Counted from the stretch's first letter, positions 17,045-24,701 are shown. The stretch: 50,731 nt of DNA from CAYFMP01 sp964344215 (GCA_964344215.1 CAYFMP010000022.1:1-50731); one strand, 5' to 3'. Notes: generated by a model not told the origin, from the sequence alone. Made by a program: numbers and translations.

Positions 17045-17866
17045 GTGATCGAAGAACGAACCGTCGAATTGCCCTTCGGACGCCTCGCCTACCGGCAGGC
17101 CGGGATAGGTGGCAGGCCGGTGGTGCTGCTGCACGGCAATTCGATGTCGTCGAGGGCGTTCGGGCCGTTGATGGAGGCGGCCACAGGCCGGGAATTACGG
17201 TTGCTGGCGGCCGATCTACCGGGGCACGGCGGCTCGTCCGACGCGGCCGAGGCCGAGGCGACCTACACCCTACCGGGTTACGCCGACGTCGTGTCCGGGT
17301 TCCTCGACGCCCAAGGTGCCGACGGAGCCGTCGTCGTCGGCCACAGCCTCGGCGGCCACGTGGCGCTCGAATTGGCCGGCAGGCGCGCGGACATCGCCGG
17401 AGTGATGGTCGTCGGCGCGCCGCCCATACCGAACGACGCCGAACGCGCCATGGCCGCCTACCGGCCGACGCCGTTCCTGGAAATCTGCTTCAAGCCCGAC
17501 CTGGACGCGGCCGAGACCGAGGCGTTCGCCGCCGGCGCTATGGCGCCGGCCGAGCCGGTTCCCGAGTTCGCCGTCGCCGACGTGGCGCGAACCGATCCGC
17601 GGGCCCGCGAGATGCTCGCGAAGTCGATCTTCGAGGGCGACTTCCTGGACGAAGTGGAACTGGTCTCGAAACTGAAGCAGCCGCTTTGCGTCGCCCTCGG
17701 CCGGGACGATCCGTATGTCGATGAAGGCTATCTGTCCGCGCTCGATTACCGAAATCTGTGGCGGAAAAAGGTGACGACGCTGACCGGCGGTCATGCGCCG
17801 TTCTGGGACGATCCGGCCGGGTTCGGCGACCTCTTGGGACGCTTCGTCGCCGATCTGTCTCCTTGA
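17045..17866 (+). CDS. Alpha/beta hydrolase
   Basis: A 273-residue alpha/beta-hydrolase-fold protein. The oxyanion region is VVLLHGNSMSSRAF, the nucleophile elbow GHSLGG (Ser101), and the C-terminal catalytic His lies in GGHAPFWDDP. The acid is probably in LGRDDPYVDEGY. No signal peptide is present. The GTG at 17045 follows GGAGG at 17035-17039; a TTG at 16991 is open but has no such site. It is divergent from the LuxR regulator, which may control it. The substrate is unknown. Confidence 0.85.
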   Translation: MIEERTVELPFGRLAYRQAGIGGRPVVLLHGNSMSSRAFGPLMEAATGRELRLLAADLPGHGGSSDAAEAEATYTLPGYADVVSGFLDAQGADGAVVVGHSLGGHVALELAGRRADIAGVMVVGAPPIPNDAERAMAAYRPTPFLEICFKPDLDAAETEAFAAGAMAPAEPVPEFAVADVARTDPRAREMLAKSIFEGDFLDEVELVSKLKQPLCVALGRDDPYVDEGYLSALDYRNLWRKKVTTLTGGHAPFWDDPAGFGDLLGRFVADLSP

Positions 17867-17962
17867 GCGGTTGAAGGCGACCGCAGTTAGACCCGATTTG
17901 GCCACGCCGGCCTTGAGGACATCCGTCTGACGGGGTCAAGCCGGTCTGAACGGATTCCCGGA

Positions 17963-18046
17963 TCACAACCCGTCGATGGCGAGCCCAAGGCTTCGCACCA
18001 GCTCGGCCATGAAGGCGTAGTCGAGCGTATCGGCGGTATCGCCGGG
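17963..18046 (-). pseudogene. 3' remnant of an M28 peptidase gene
   Basis: The minus strand encodes PGDTADTLDYAFMAELVRSLGLAIDGL and a TGA stop, matching the last 27 residues of the intact M28 peptidase at 19849-20874 (PGDTADTLDYAFMAELVRSLEHALNGL). Over the 53 bases nearest the upstream end I count three nucleotide differences. Upstream of about 18046 the similarity stops and no peptidase domain follows. It is therefore the tail of a lost or partial duplicate. Confidence 0.8.
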
Positions 18047-18131
18047 TCTTTCCCCTCCGTATCGTCGTCCTTCGTGGAACCTCCCCGCCCCGCTCCGACC
18101 TGTGATACGATGGCGGCGGGAGGACGAAGAA

Positions 18132-18701
18132 ATGTCGAACGATACATCGTACACCCTCGAGCGCTACGTGGCCGACCTTCGGCGGATCACGGCAGCCACC
18201 TCGGATTACGCGGAAATCTTCGAGCGGGTGTCTCCTCTGGCGAGCAATCTGGCGCTTGCCAAGGACACATGGCTGAAGCCCGAACACTACGAGACCGACG
18301 AAGACAAGGGTTACACCGCTCATCTCCTGCACGAGGAGTCGGACCATTCGCTAGCCGTGTTCGCCGTTGCCTGGGCGCCGCACAGAGGCACGCCGCCGCA
18401 CGATCACGGCACCTGGGCCGTCGTCGCCGGGGTCGACGGCAGCGAGCGCAACGTCAAGTACAACCGCCTCGACGACCGCTCCCGGCCCGACCATGCGGAG
18501 TTGGAGGAGCGCTGTGTTTTCGCGGCCAATGCCGGCGACGTCGTCTGCCTGAAGCCGAGGGGCATCCACGTGGTCTGGAACGACAACGACCATGTATCGC
18601 TGTCGCTCCATACCTATGGCCGCCATTTCGACTACACCGATCGCACCGCGTTCGATCTCGAGACGAACCGAACCATGCCTCTCGTCGTCGACGTCAGGTG
18701 A
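18132..18701 (+). CDS. Cysteine dioxygenase-like cupin
   Basis: A 189-residue cupin resembling bacterial cysteine dioxygenase/3-mercaptopropionate dioxygenase-like enzymes. Candidate iron ligands are H90 and H92 in TPPHDHGTWAVVAG and H146 in KPRGIHVVWN. Expected chemistry is conversion of a small thiol to its sulfinic acid. The ATG at 18132 follows GGAGG near 18119. An ATG ten codons upstream is possible but has no such spacing. The true substrate cannot be read from sequence. It lies near the other sulfur genes but on the opposite strand from the PCO/ADO cupin. Confidence 0.78.
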   Translation: MSNDTSYTLERYVADLRRITAATSDYAEIFERVSPLASNLALAKDTWLKPEHYETDEDKGYTAHLLHEESDHSLAVFAVAWAPHRGTPPHDHGTWAVVAGVDGSERNVKYNRLDDRSRPDHAELEERCVFAANAGDVVCLKPRGIHVVWNDNDHVSLSLHTYGRHFDYTDRTAFDLETNRTMPLVVDVR

Positions 18702-19172
18702 CGACGCCGCACCCCCTCACCGACATAGTTGTGCGGCATTAGGTTCTCTTCGTATCTCGAAGCGGACACGTGGCGGTAAGAACCGCCTGCTTTTAAATTG
18801 GAACGTACATCTGTCGAATCCGGCCGATCTCTTCCCGAGACGATTTCGTCGATGTCCTTGTCGTCTGAACCCGAGGCTAAACGCAGGTAGCAAGACTCGG
18901 TTGTTACCGGACCTGCCGTCATACTGATGGCGACGAGAATCGGTTGCCGGCTTCAGATTGCGGCACGGCACTCATGAGGGAACCTGTTGCCGGTCCTTTG
19001 CTTTGTACCGTGGAATCCGCTTCCGGCCGGCAGCAGACATTGAACTAACGATGAAGGCCCCACGAGCCCGGTCTTTCAATCCCTCGTTACGGTTTCGACG
19101 CGGCGGCCTGGGCGACAGTCGGGCGAATTCAATAGCCGGCAGGGAGCGCCGCCTCATCGGCGCCGCCCCGGC
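18702..19172. other. Intergenic stretch without a recognised gene
   Basis: About 470 bases of lower GC than the surroundings, between the cysteine-dioxygenase-like gene and dodecin. I find no protein I recognise on either strand. It contains a small terminator-like hairpin at 18772-18794. Decayed coding DNA is possible but not shown. Confidence 0.4.
18772..18794 (+). terminator. Probable intrinsic terminator after the CDO-like gene
   Basis: GGCGGT (18772-18777) pairs with ACCGCC (18782-18787) around an AAGA loop, followed by TGCTTTT. It lies about 70 bases downstream of the cupin stop. Confidence 0.45.
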
Positions 19173-19382
19173 TCAATCCTCGAACTTGAACGACATTTTC
19201 AGGCGCACGCGGAAGGCGCTTATCTTGCCGTCTTCGATATGCATATCCTGTTCGACGACCTCCGCGACCCGCAAGTCCCGGAGGCTCTTTCCGGCCTTCT
19301 CGACAGCGGCGGCGGCGGCACGTTCCCAGGATTCAGGGCTCGATCCAACCAATTCGATGACCTTGTAGACGCTCTCCGCCAT
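19173..19382 (-). CDS. Dodecin, flavin-binding storage protein
   Basis: A 69-residue dodecin, which assembles as a hollow dodecamer binding and buffering free flavins (FMN or riboflavin). The full family pattern is present: VYKVIELVGSSPESWERAAAAAVEKAGKSLRDLRVAEVVEQDMHIEDGKISAFRVRLKMSFKFE. Trp at about residue 20 is the flavin-stacking position. The ATG at 19382 gives the normal length. The charged 66-aa gene ends 60 bases upstream on the same strand, so the two may share a transcript and the FixK/FNR-type box above it. Confidence 0.93.
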   Translation of the reverse strand: MAESVYKVIELVGSSPESWERAAAAAVEKAGKSLRDLRVAEVVEQDMHIEDGKISAFRVRLKMSFKFED

Positions 19383-19442
19383 GACATCCTCCTTGTCTAC
19401 GACGTTGAAGGGGCTCGACGCCCCAGCGCATCGGATCGACGG

Positions 19443-19643
19443 TTAATCCGCCATCTGATCCGGTCCTAAATCGACCTTCCTCCAATCGGCCGATTGGCGC
19501 TGATCTATGTAAGATCGACGATCGTCTTTGCGCCGTTCATCGTTTCGTGGTCGTTCTTCGTCGTGTTGACGGCGATCCTTTTCGCTCCGCCTGTCCTGGC
19601 CAGAGCGGTTCTTGATCTCTTCCCTTTTCTGATCCAGTGGCAT
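19443..19643 (-). CDS. Small highly charged protein with RR-rich repeats
   Basis: A 66-residue, almost entirely hydrophilic protein: MPLDQKREEIKNRSGQDRRS, then EKDRRQ, DERRKDDRRS and YIDQRQSADWRKVDLG. The short D-x-R-R repeats resemble unstructured tails found in many proteobacterial small proteins of unknown role. The ATG at 19643 has GGAGG seven bases upstream, which decides the start against a longer frame. A TTGA-N6-TCAA box lies about 78 bases upstream of the start. The function is not known. Confidence 0.6.
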   Translation of the reverse strand: MPLDQKREEIKNRSGQDRRSEKDRRQHDEERPRNDERRKDDRRSYIDQRQSADWRKVDLGPDQMAD

Positions 19644-19693
19644 CGAGTGCCTCCGTCCAGCAGCCGTCGAGTGGAGGGAACGACAGACGCTAT

Positions 19694-19737
19694 CAAGACT
19701 GATACCGGAAGGCATTGACCGGGGTCAATGAGTCTTG
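19694..19737 (-). promoter_or_regulatory. FixK/FNR-type box (TTGACCGGGGTCAA) within nested dyad
   Basis: TTGA-N6-TCAA at 19715-19728 matches the alphaproteobacterial anaerobox bound by FNR/FixK proteins. It is extended to perfect CATTGACC/GGTCAATG arms and nested in outer CAAGACT (19694-19700)/AGTCTTG (19731-19737) arms. Its centre would place a class II transcription start near 19680 for the 66-aa gene. No FNR gene is in the window. Confidence 0.55.
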
Positions 19738-19848
19738 GTCGCGGCGGCAAGGTGGGCCGACCTCCGTTCGGGGTCCCGACCGGACCCAATCGCCGGTTCT
19801 CAAGAGGGTCCCTTTTCGGCGGCGGGACCGACCGCCGGCCGCCCCGGG

Positions 19849-20874
19849 TCACAACCCGTTCAGCGCATGCTCGAGGCTCCGCACCAACTCGGCCATGAAC
19901 GCGTAGTCGAGCGTATCGGCGGTGTCGCCGGGGCCGTGGTAGTTGGGGTTCCGGAAATACGCCGTATCGGTGATCATCAGGGCCGGAAACCCCTTGTCCC
20001 AGAACGGTGCGTGGTCGCTCAACCGGGTGTCGGCGAGGACCCAGCCGTTGAACCAGACGAACAGCGATTCGACCGGCAGCGCCGAGTTGCGGCGCATGCC
20101 CTCGAGGACACGGGTGCCGAACGGCTTCGAGGCACGGTTGCCGACGACGCCGATGAAATCGCCGGCCTCCGGGTAACCGGCCCATTGCAGGAACAGCGGA
20201 TAGTGCTGCATCGGTGTCGTCAGGCCGACCATCTCGAGGACAATGGCGCCGGCCACCTGCTGGCCGGCCTCGGTCAGCCGCTTGACGAAGACGCGGCTGC
20301 CCTGGTGGCGGGTGGCGTGGGTCGGCGGCTCCTCCAGGGTGAAGGCGACGAAGCGAAGCGGCGCACGAGGCGGCTTGGCGACGCTGCGGCGGGCCAGTTC
20401 CAGCATGACGGCAACGGCGCTGGCGTTGTCGTCGGCGCCCGGCGTGCCGATCACCGAGTCGTAGTGGGCGCCGATAACGTAAGGGACGGCGTCGGTCGCC
20501 GCATGGGGTCGTTCGGCGATCAGGTTGGCGACTTGGCGGCCATCGTAGTCGTAGGCCTGCTCGGTGACGACGAGCCCGGCCGCCTCGAAAGCGCCCTTGA
20601 CGTAGGCCCTGGCGCGATCCAGCCCACCGCCGCGCAGCACCGAGCGTTCGCCGATGTCGACGCTGAGTCGGCGGACATGGCCGGCCAGCGCCTCGGCCAA
20701 CCGGCCCGTCGTTTCCGCATCTCCAGGAATTCTTGTGGTCTCCTCCAATGTGGTCTGTTGCGCCCAGCCGACACCCGACCAGCAAGATATCCCGATCAGG
20801 ACGGCGACGGCGAGGACGCGGCCAGGAACGAAAGAAAATGCACCGAACGCCGCGTTGGTGCGCCGCATGCTCAT
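19849..20874 (-). CDS. M28 family zinc aminopeptidase, exported
   Basis: A 341-residue metallopeptidase with an N-terminal signal peptide (RVLAVAVLIGISCWSGVGWAQ, cleavage near residue 38). Di-zinc ligand regions appear in order: IGAHYDSV, GADDNASAVAVMLELAR, AFTLEEPP, LSDHAPF and NYHGPGDTADTLDY. These enzymes remove N-terminal residues from peptides in the periplasm or outside the cell. The ATG at 20874 is used; a second Met two codons later is equivalent. The tail of this gene is duplicated as a fragment at 17963-18046. Confidence 0.88.
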   Translation of the reverse strand: MSMRRTNAAFGAFSFVPGRVLAVAVLIGISCWSGVGWAQQTTLEETTRIPGDAETTGRLAEALAGHVRRLSVDIGERSVLRGGGLDRARAYVKGAFEAAGLVVTEQAYDYDGRQVANLIAERPHAATDAVPYVIGAHYDSVIGTPGADDNASAVAVMLELARRSVAKPPRAPLRFVAFTLEEPPTHATRHQGSRVFVKRLTEAGQQVAGAIVLEMVGLTTPMQHYPLFLQWAGYPEAGDFIGVVGNRASKPFGTRVLEGMRRNSALPVESLFVWFNGWVLADTRLSDHAPFWDKGFPALMITDTAYFRNPNYHGPGDTADTLDYAFMAELVRSLEHALNGL

Positions 20875-20894
20875 TGCCCGCGGCCGGACCTAGC

Positions 20895-21077
20895 CTACGG
20901 CCTTTTGAGGAAGGCTTCGCGGATCGCATCCTTCATCGGGCCGTCGAGCACGCTGAGGGTGTCGTGGTCCCGGCGCGAGACAAGGCGGGCCGGCCGCGGC
21001 TTCGGCTTGCGAGCCGGTTTCCGAGGGGACGATTTCTTGTCGGACTGCTTGGCAGTCTTCCTTGTCTTTGCGGCCAT
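20895..21077 (-). CDS. Small Lys/Arg-rich protein of unknown function
   Basis: A 60-residue basic protein. The first 38 residues are Lys/Arg/Pro-rich (MAAKTRKTAKQSDKKSSPRK, continuing PARKPKPRPARL) like a histone-H1 tail. The last 22 (HDTLSVLDGPMKDAIREAFLKRP) could form an amphipathic helix. GGAGGA precedes the ATG at 21077 by eight bases and fixes the start. It lies 20 bases upstream of the M28 peptidase on the same strand. Nucleic-acid binding is a guess from composition only. Confidence 0.6.
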   Translation of the reverse strand: MAAKTRKTAKQSDKKSSPRKPARKPKPRPARLVSRRDHDTLSVLDGPMKDAIREAFLKRP

Positions 21078-21488
21078 GTCGGCACTCCTCCCTAGTGCTG
21101 TCCGTTGCTTGTCGGCTTTCCAGACGGAACCGCCCGGAAAACCCCGCAACTGTCGGCGGGGCTTCCCTACGGGCGCTTGTCGCGCCGCCCGACGATTATG
21201 ATCGGGCCAATATTCGGATTTGTCGATATGTCTCTTGAAATGTCCGGTGGGATCAGTTTCGGAACCTCCCATGCCTGTTGCCGATGGCTCCATGTTAGCC
21301 GGACGCCTGCGGCCCACATTGATCGGGATCATGGAGATCGGCGGTGGATTTGGTCAAACTGTCGAATTGGCCTCCCGCTCGGGAATGGCCCGACCGAATC
21401 CCGTTGCCGAGCACGTCCATTGGAAGGCTCGCGGCACACCAAGGGTATCGGGATTCGGGGCTCGCAAAACCGGAAAACGGGGAAGCCG
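21078..21488. other. Intergenic stretch with an orphan terminator-like hairpin
   Basis: About 410 bases between the divergent small genes. No protein is recognised on either strand. The hairpin at 21135-21161 is the one clear structural feature. Confidence 0.4.
21135..21161 (-). terminator. Terminator-like hairpin with no gene upstream
   Basis: On the minus strand CCCCGC (plus 21156-21161) pairs with GCGGGG (plus 21142-21147) and is followed by TTTTCC. No coding gene on that strand lies just upstream, so it may end a small RNA or act as attenuator before the Lys/Arg-rich gene. Confidence 0.35.
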
Positions 21489-21767
21489 ATGAAACACAAG
21501 ATCGAAACCCCAAACGCCAAGTCGGTCGATATCACCGTCACCGCGTCGGCCGACGAAAGGCCCCGGCTGTTGCGGGGAATCGAGGACTGCCAAGCCGGGC
21601 GCTGCGGCTGTTCGACCAACGAGTACGCCAAGATCGAAAGCATGGTTTTCACCGTCGACGGCGGCAATGTCGGCATCCATCTGCAAGCCAAGGACGGCGT
21701 GGTCATCGAGGTGGCCGAAATCGAGAAGTGCCTGTTCTGGGCCGAGGGGCAGGCTCGCAAGGCATGA
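21489..21767 (+). CDS. Small Cys-rich protein of unknown function
   Basis: A 92-residue protein. The central motif C-Q-A-G-R-C-G-C in LLRGIEDCQAGRCGCSTNEYAK gives three closely spaced cysteines, with a fourth in EIEKCLFW. This could bind a metal or form disulfides. The flanking sequence is predicted beta-strand (VDITVTASADE, SMVFTVDGGNVGIHLQAKDGVVIEVAEI). I do not recognise the family. The ATG at 21489 follows GGGGAA. The next gene starts 93 bases later on the same strand. Confidence 0.65.
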   Translation: MKHKIETPNAKSVDITVTASADERPRLLRGIEDCQAGRCGCSTNEYAKIESMVFTVDGGNVGIHLQAKDGVVIEVAEIEKCLFWAEGQARKA

Positions 21768-21860
21768 GCGGTCTGCGCCGGGCCGGATCTTCCGGGGAGC
21801 GACCCCGGGATTGTCCGCTCCGCGCCACGACCGGGAGCGGCGATCAAAGGAGGGAGCGGA

Positions 21861-22205
21861 ATGGCGTCTTCCCTACAATCGCTTGAGGACCGCATCCAGT
21901 CGGCCAACGGCGCCGACCGCGATCTCGACGCCGACATCGAGCATGCCCTGCGCGGTCCGTCCGACGCCCCGCCGGATTATACCGCGTCCATCGACAGATG
22001 CCTGGACCTGTTCCACGAGGTGCTGCCGAATTGGCACTGGCACCTCGGGCGCGGCGCCGCCGGCGTCATGCCGTATGCGTCCCTGTCGAACGACCGGACG
22101 ACGGTGCAGGCCGACGGCGCTACGGTGCCGCAAGTGTTGCTGCTGGCGATCGTCAAGGCACTGAGGGAACAGGAACGCAGGAAGAGTCGGCGGATCCGGG
22201 CCTGA
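21861..22205 (+). CDS. Phage ABA-sandwich-domain-like small protein
   Basis: A 114-residue protein: DADIEHALRGPSDAPPDYTASIDRCLDLFHEVLPNWHWHL, then YASLSNDRTTVQADGATVPQVLLLAIVKALRE. The order (an initial helix, a Y-T-x-S-[IL]-D motif, a Trp-rich strand, a C-terminal helix) resembles small alphaproteobacterial and phage proteins with the ABA sandwich fold. Such proteins are common in prophages but here no other phage gene is near. The AGGAGG run at 21849-21854 (AAAGGAGGGAGCGG) supports the ATG at 21861. The function is unknown. Confidence 0.65.
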   Translation: MASSLQSLEDRIQSANGADRDLDADIEHALRGPSDAPPDYTASIDRCLDLFHEVLPNWHWHLGRGAAGVMPYASLSNDRTTVQADGATVPQVLLLAIVKALREQERRKSRRIRA

Positions 22206-22317
22206 CCTCCGGTATGCTGACGTCGGGTCGGTGACCGACACCGGCCGTCCGCCGGTGCTTCGGCCCCGCGGTTCGCCGGCACGGGCGCCGGGCCGCCGGC
22301 AACGGTCGCCGCCGGCC

Positions 22318-23067
22318 TCAGTGCGCCCGCTGAGCGAGGCGCTCCTGGGTGACGATGTACTTGATTTCTTCCTTGATGAGGTCGGTATGGCGGCTCGGCT
22401 CGGCCTTGATGACGGCGGCGACGATGGCGCGGCGCACCGGTTCCGGCATGCGCCCGAAGTTCTCCAGCATCAGGAATTTGACGCTGGGCCGGACGGTTCC
22501 CGACAACAACAGGCTCAAGACCAGCTTCTTGCGGATGTCGTGGCGCATGTTGCCGGCCTCGGTCAGTTCGAAGAACTCGGCCACGAACTGCCTCGGCGCG
22601 ATGGCGCCGTCCAACAGGTTACGCAGATTCTCGCGCAGGGCCGCCGTGTACTGCTGGCGGGTCTGCACGATGAAACGAGAGGCGTGGCGGCGAACCTCGG
22701 CGATGGCGCCGGGGTCGAAGGCCTGGTCGTGAACGAAGGACAGGCATTCGCGCACCAGTTCGTGCTTGGAGGCCTCGCCGACCAGCTGGGCGACGCCGGA
22801 CACCAGCTTGGTCTTGCCGCCCAACGGGCAAAGACGGGCGGCGGCGGCCAGCGCCATCGGCGATTCGGGGTCGCGTGTCGCCATCATCGCCAGCGGCAGC
22901 GGATCGTCGAGCCCCGACAGATCCAGGTTTGGGTTCATCAGGTTCTCGGGTATCAGGATGCTGGCCTCGTCGCCGGGCAGCACCAACGGCCGGTGTTCTT
23001 TGTAGTCCTGCTTGATCTTGAGGGCCGTTCTCAAGCCTTCCTGCGTGATGCCCAGCGAATTCGCCAT
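22318..23067 (-). CDS. Conserved-looking hypothetical protein, mainly alpha-helical
   Basis: A 249-residue protein I do not recognise. It begins MANSLGITQEGLRTALKIKQDYKEHRPL and is helical throughout, with LPLAMMATRDPESPMALAAAARLCPL and VRRHASRFIVQTRQQYTAALRENLRNLL suggesting HEAT-like or scaffold packing. No signal peptide or membrane helix is seen. Codon usage (GC at third positions) is that of a real gene. It lies 29 bases after the XRE regulator stop and is probably cotranscribed with it. Confidence 0.65.
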   Translation of the reverse strand: MANSLGITQEGLRTALKIKQDYKEHRPLVLPGDEASILIPENLMNPNLDLSGLDDPLPLAMMATRDPESPMALAAAARLCPLGGKTKLVSGVAQLVGEASKHELVRECLSFVHDQAFDPGAIAEVRRHASRFIVQTRQQYTAALRENLRNLLDGAIAPRQFVAEFFELTEAGNMRHDIRKKLVLSLLLSGTVRPSVKFLMLENFGRMPEPVRRAIVAAVIKAEPSRHTDLIKEEIKYIVTQERLAQRAH

Positions 23068-23096
23068 GCCGTCGCGTTCCCCTCGAAGCCCCTGCC

Positions 23097-23546
23097 CTAC
23101 GCAGCCGGTCCGTCGGCGACGGCGTCGGCCGCCCGCAGGACCGGGTCGGCCCGCCGCGCTCCTCGATTGGCGTGCCACCAGCGGCGGAACCGCCTGGCGC
23201 CGTCGCGGATGGAGCCCGGCGCCAGGGCGGCGTTGAGGTCCTCCTGGGCGCGCAGGCACGCCGTCGCCTCGGCCACGCGATCGCGGTGCTGGCGGTGCCA
23301 CGGACCGTCGTCGCCGTCGCGTCCGGCGTAGAGGATTTCCTCCTCCTCGATGCGGTTGGCCAGCAGTAGGGTCAGAAAAGCCAAGGTCTCGGCCGGCACC
23401 CGGATCTTGCCGCGGCGCCATTTGCTCACCGTCGGCGGCGACACGCCGGTCAGCTCGGCGATCTCGAGGCCGCTCAGACCGACCCGCTCCATGCCCTCGA
23501 AAACGCGGCGCGCGTCGCCGTTCGAACCGTCCCGCTGATTATCCAT
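23097..23546 (-). CDS. XRE-family helix-turn-helix protein
   Basis: A 149-residue DNA-binding protein. The N-terminal 75 residues contain an XRE/Cro helix-turn-helix (RVFEGMERVGLSGLEIAELTGVSPPTVSKWRRGKIRVPAETLAFLTLLLANRI). The rest is Arg-rich and helical with no known domain. The ATG at 23546 is used; a GTG at 23600 in the same frame is possible. It is divergent from the ROK kinase, and the nested inverted repeats between them are its most likely binding sites. Confidence 0.75.
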   Translation of the reverse strand: MDNQRDGSNGDARRVFEGMERVGLSGLEIAELTGVSPPTVSKWRRGKIRVPAETLAFLTLLLANRIEEEEILYAGRDGDDGPWHRQHRDRVAEATACLRAQEDLNAALAPGSIRDGARRFRRWWHANRGARRADPVLRAADAVADGPAA

Positions 23547-23612
23547 TGCCCGCAATATCGAAACTCCCAGGTCGTTCGATAGACCAATCTTGTATCGCAC
23601 AAGGACTCACAA

Positions 23613-23700
23613 GTGAACTATTTTTTGTGTGCTGGCGACAATTTGCACACAATATCTAGTTAATTGATCCTTTCTGGATTTTTCAGCGCCAATAGTTCAC
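23613..23700. promoter_or_regulatory. Nested inverted repeats, probable operators
   Basis: Outer arms GTGAACTATT (23613-23622) and AATAGTTCAC (23691-23700) are perfect 10-base inverted repeats 68 bases apart. Between them TTGTGTGC (23625-23632) and GCACACAA (23645-23652) form a second perfect dyad with a 12-base centre. The stretch is AT-rich and lies between XRE and ROK genes. Two different dyads suggest either two regulators or looping between half-sites. Confidence 0.6.
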
Positions 23701-23780
23701 GGTTGCCGTCGGGAGGCTTCGATTCGCTTCGGCGATACTTTCCGGATGGCGGTTTCGGGGCCGGTTTCGAGGAACGGGCT

Positions 23781-24701
23781 ATGCGCATCGGCATCGATCT
23801 GGGCGGCAGCAAGACCGAGGGCATCGTGCTCGCCGCCGACGGTGGCGAAGCGGCGCGCCACCGCGTGGCGACGCCGGCCGGCGATTACGGCGCCACCATT
23901 GCCGCCGTCGTCGACGTCGTCGACGAGTTGCAGCGGCTGGCCGGCATCGATGGCAAGACGGCCGTCGGCATCGGCATTCCCGGCACCATCTCGCCGGCCA
24001 CAGGACTGGTCAAGAACGCCAACTCGACCTGCCTCATCGGCAAGCCCTTGGACAGCGACCTGGCGGCGGCTCTCGGCCGCCCGGTACGGCTCGCCAACGA
24101 CGCCGATTGCTTCGCCGTATCCGAGGCCGCCGACGGCGCCGGGGCCGGCGCCGCCGTCGTCTTCGGCGTCATCCTCGGCACCGGCGTCGGCGGCGGCCTC
24201 GTCGTTCACGGTCGCCTGCTCGGCGGCCCCAACGCTATCGCCGGCGAGTGGGGACACAACCCCCTGCCTTGGCCACGGGCGGCAGCCATCGGCGACGAGC
24301 GCCCCGGTCCCGCCTGCTATTGCGGCCGGCGCGGCTGTATCGAGACCTTCCTGTCGGGACCGGGCCTGGCCCGCGACCACGAGGCCGCCACCGGCCGTTC
24401 ATCGAGCGCCGAGACAATCACCGCATTGGCCGCCGAAGGCGACGCCGAGGCCGAGGCGACGCTGGTGCGTTACGAGGAACGGCTGGCCCGGGCGCTGGCC
24501 GCGGTCATCAACGTCGTCGATCCCGACGTCGTCGTCCTCGGCGGCGGTCTATCCGGCATCGAGCGCCTCTACGACAGCGTGCCCGGCCTGTGGACCGAAT
24601 GGGTGTTCTCGGATCGCGTCGACACCAGGCTGGTCCGCAACCGGCACGGTGCTTCGAGCGGCGTCCGCGGAGCGGCGTGGTTGTGGCCCGACAGTGGATG
24701 A
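23781..24701 (+). CDS. ROK family sugar kinase (fructokinase/NagK-like)
   Basis: A 306-residue ROK-family kinase that phosphorylates a free hexose or N-acetylhexosamine with ATP. Motifs are the phosphate loop GIDLGGSKTEG at the N-terminus, IGIPGTISPATGLVKNANS, LANDADCFAVSEA, ILGTGVGGGLVV, and the ROK zinc site: EWGHNPLPW plus CYCGRRGCIETFLSGPG. The ATG at 23781 begins MRIGID. The pattern is closest to fructokinase/N-acetylglucosamine kinase, but the sugar is not determined. Possibly repressed through the nested repeats upstream. Confidence 0.9.
   Translation: MRIGIDLGGSKTEGIVLAADGGEAARHRVATPAGDYGATIAAVVDVVDELQRLAGIDGKTAVGIGIPGTISPATGLVKNANSTCLIGKPLDSDLAAALGRPVRLANDADCFAVSEAADGAGAGAAVVFGVILGTGVGGGLVVHGRLLGGPNAIAGEWGHNPLPWPRAAAIGDERPGPACYCGRRGCIETFLSGPGLARDHEAATGRSSSAETITALAAEGDAEAEATLVRYEERLARALAAVINVVDPDVVVLGGGLSGIERLYDSVPGLWTEWVFSDRVDTRLVRNRHGASSGVRGAAWLWPDSG

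Noticed and set aside
21861..22205. Prophage remnant because of the ABA-sandwich-like protein
   Set aside because: No integrase, capsid, terminase or attachment repeat is nearby; such proteins also occur outside prophages.
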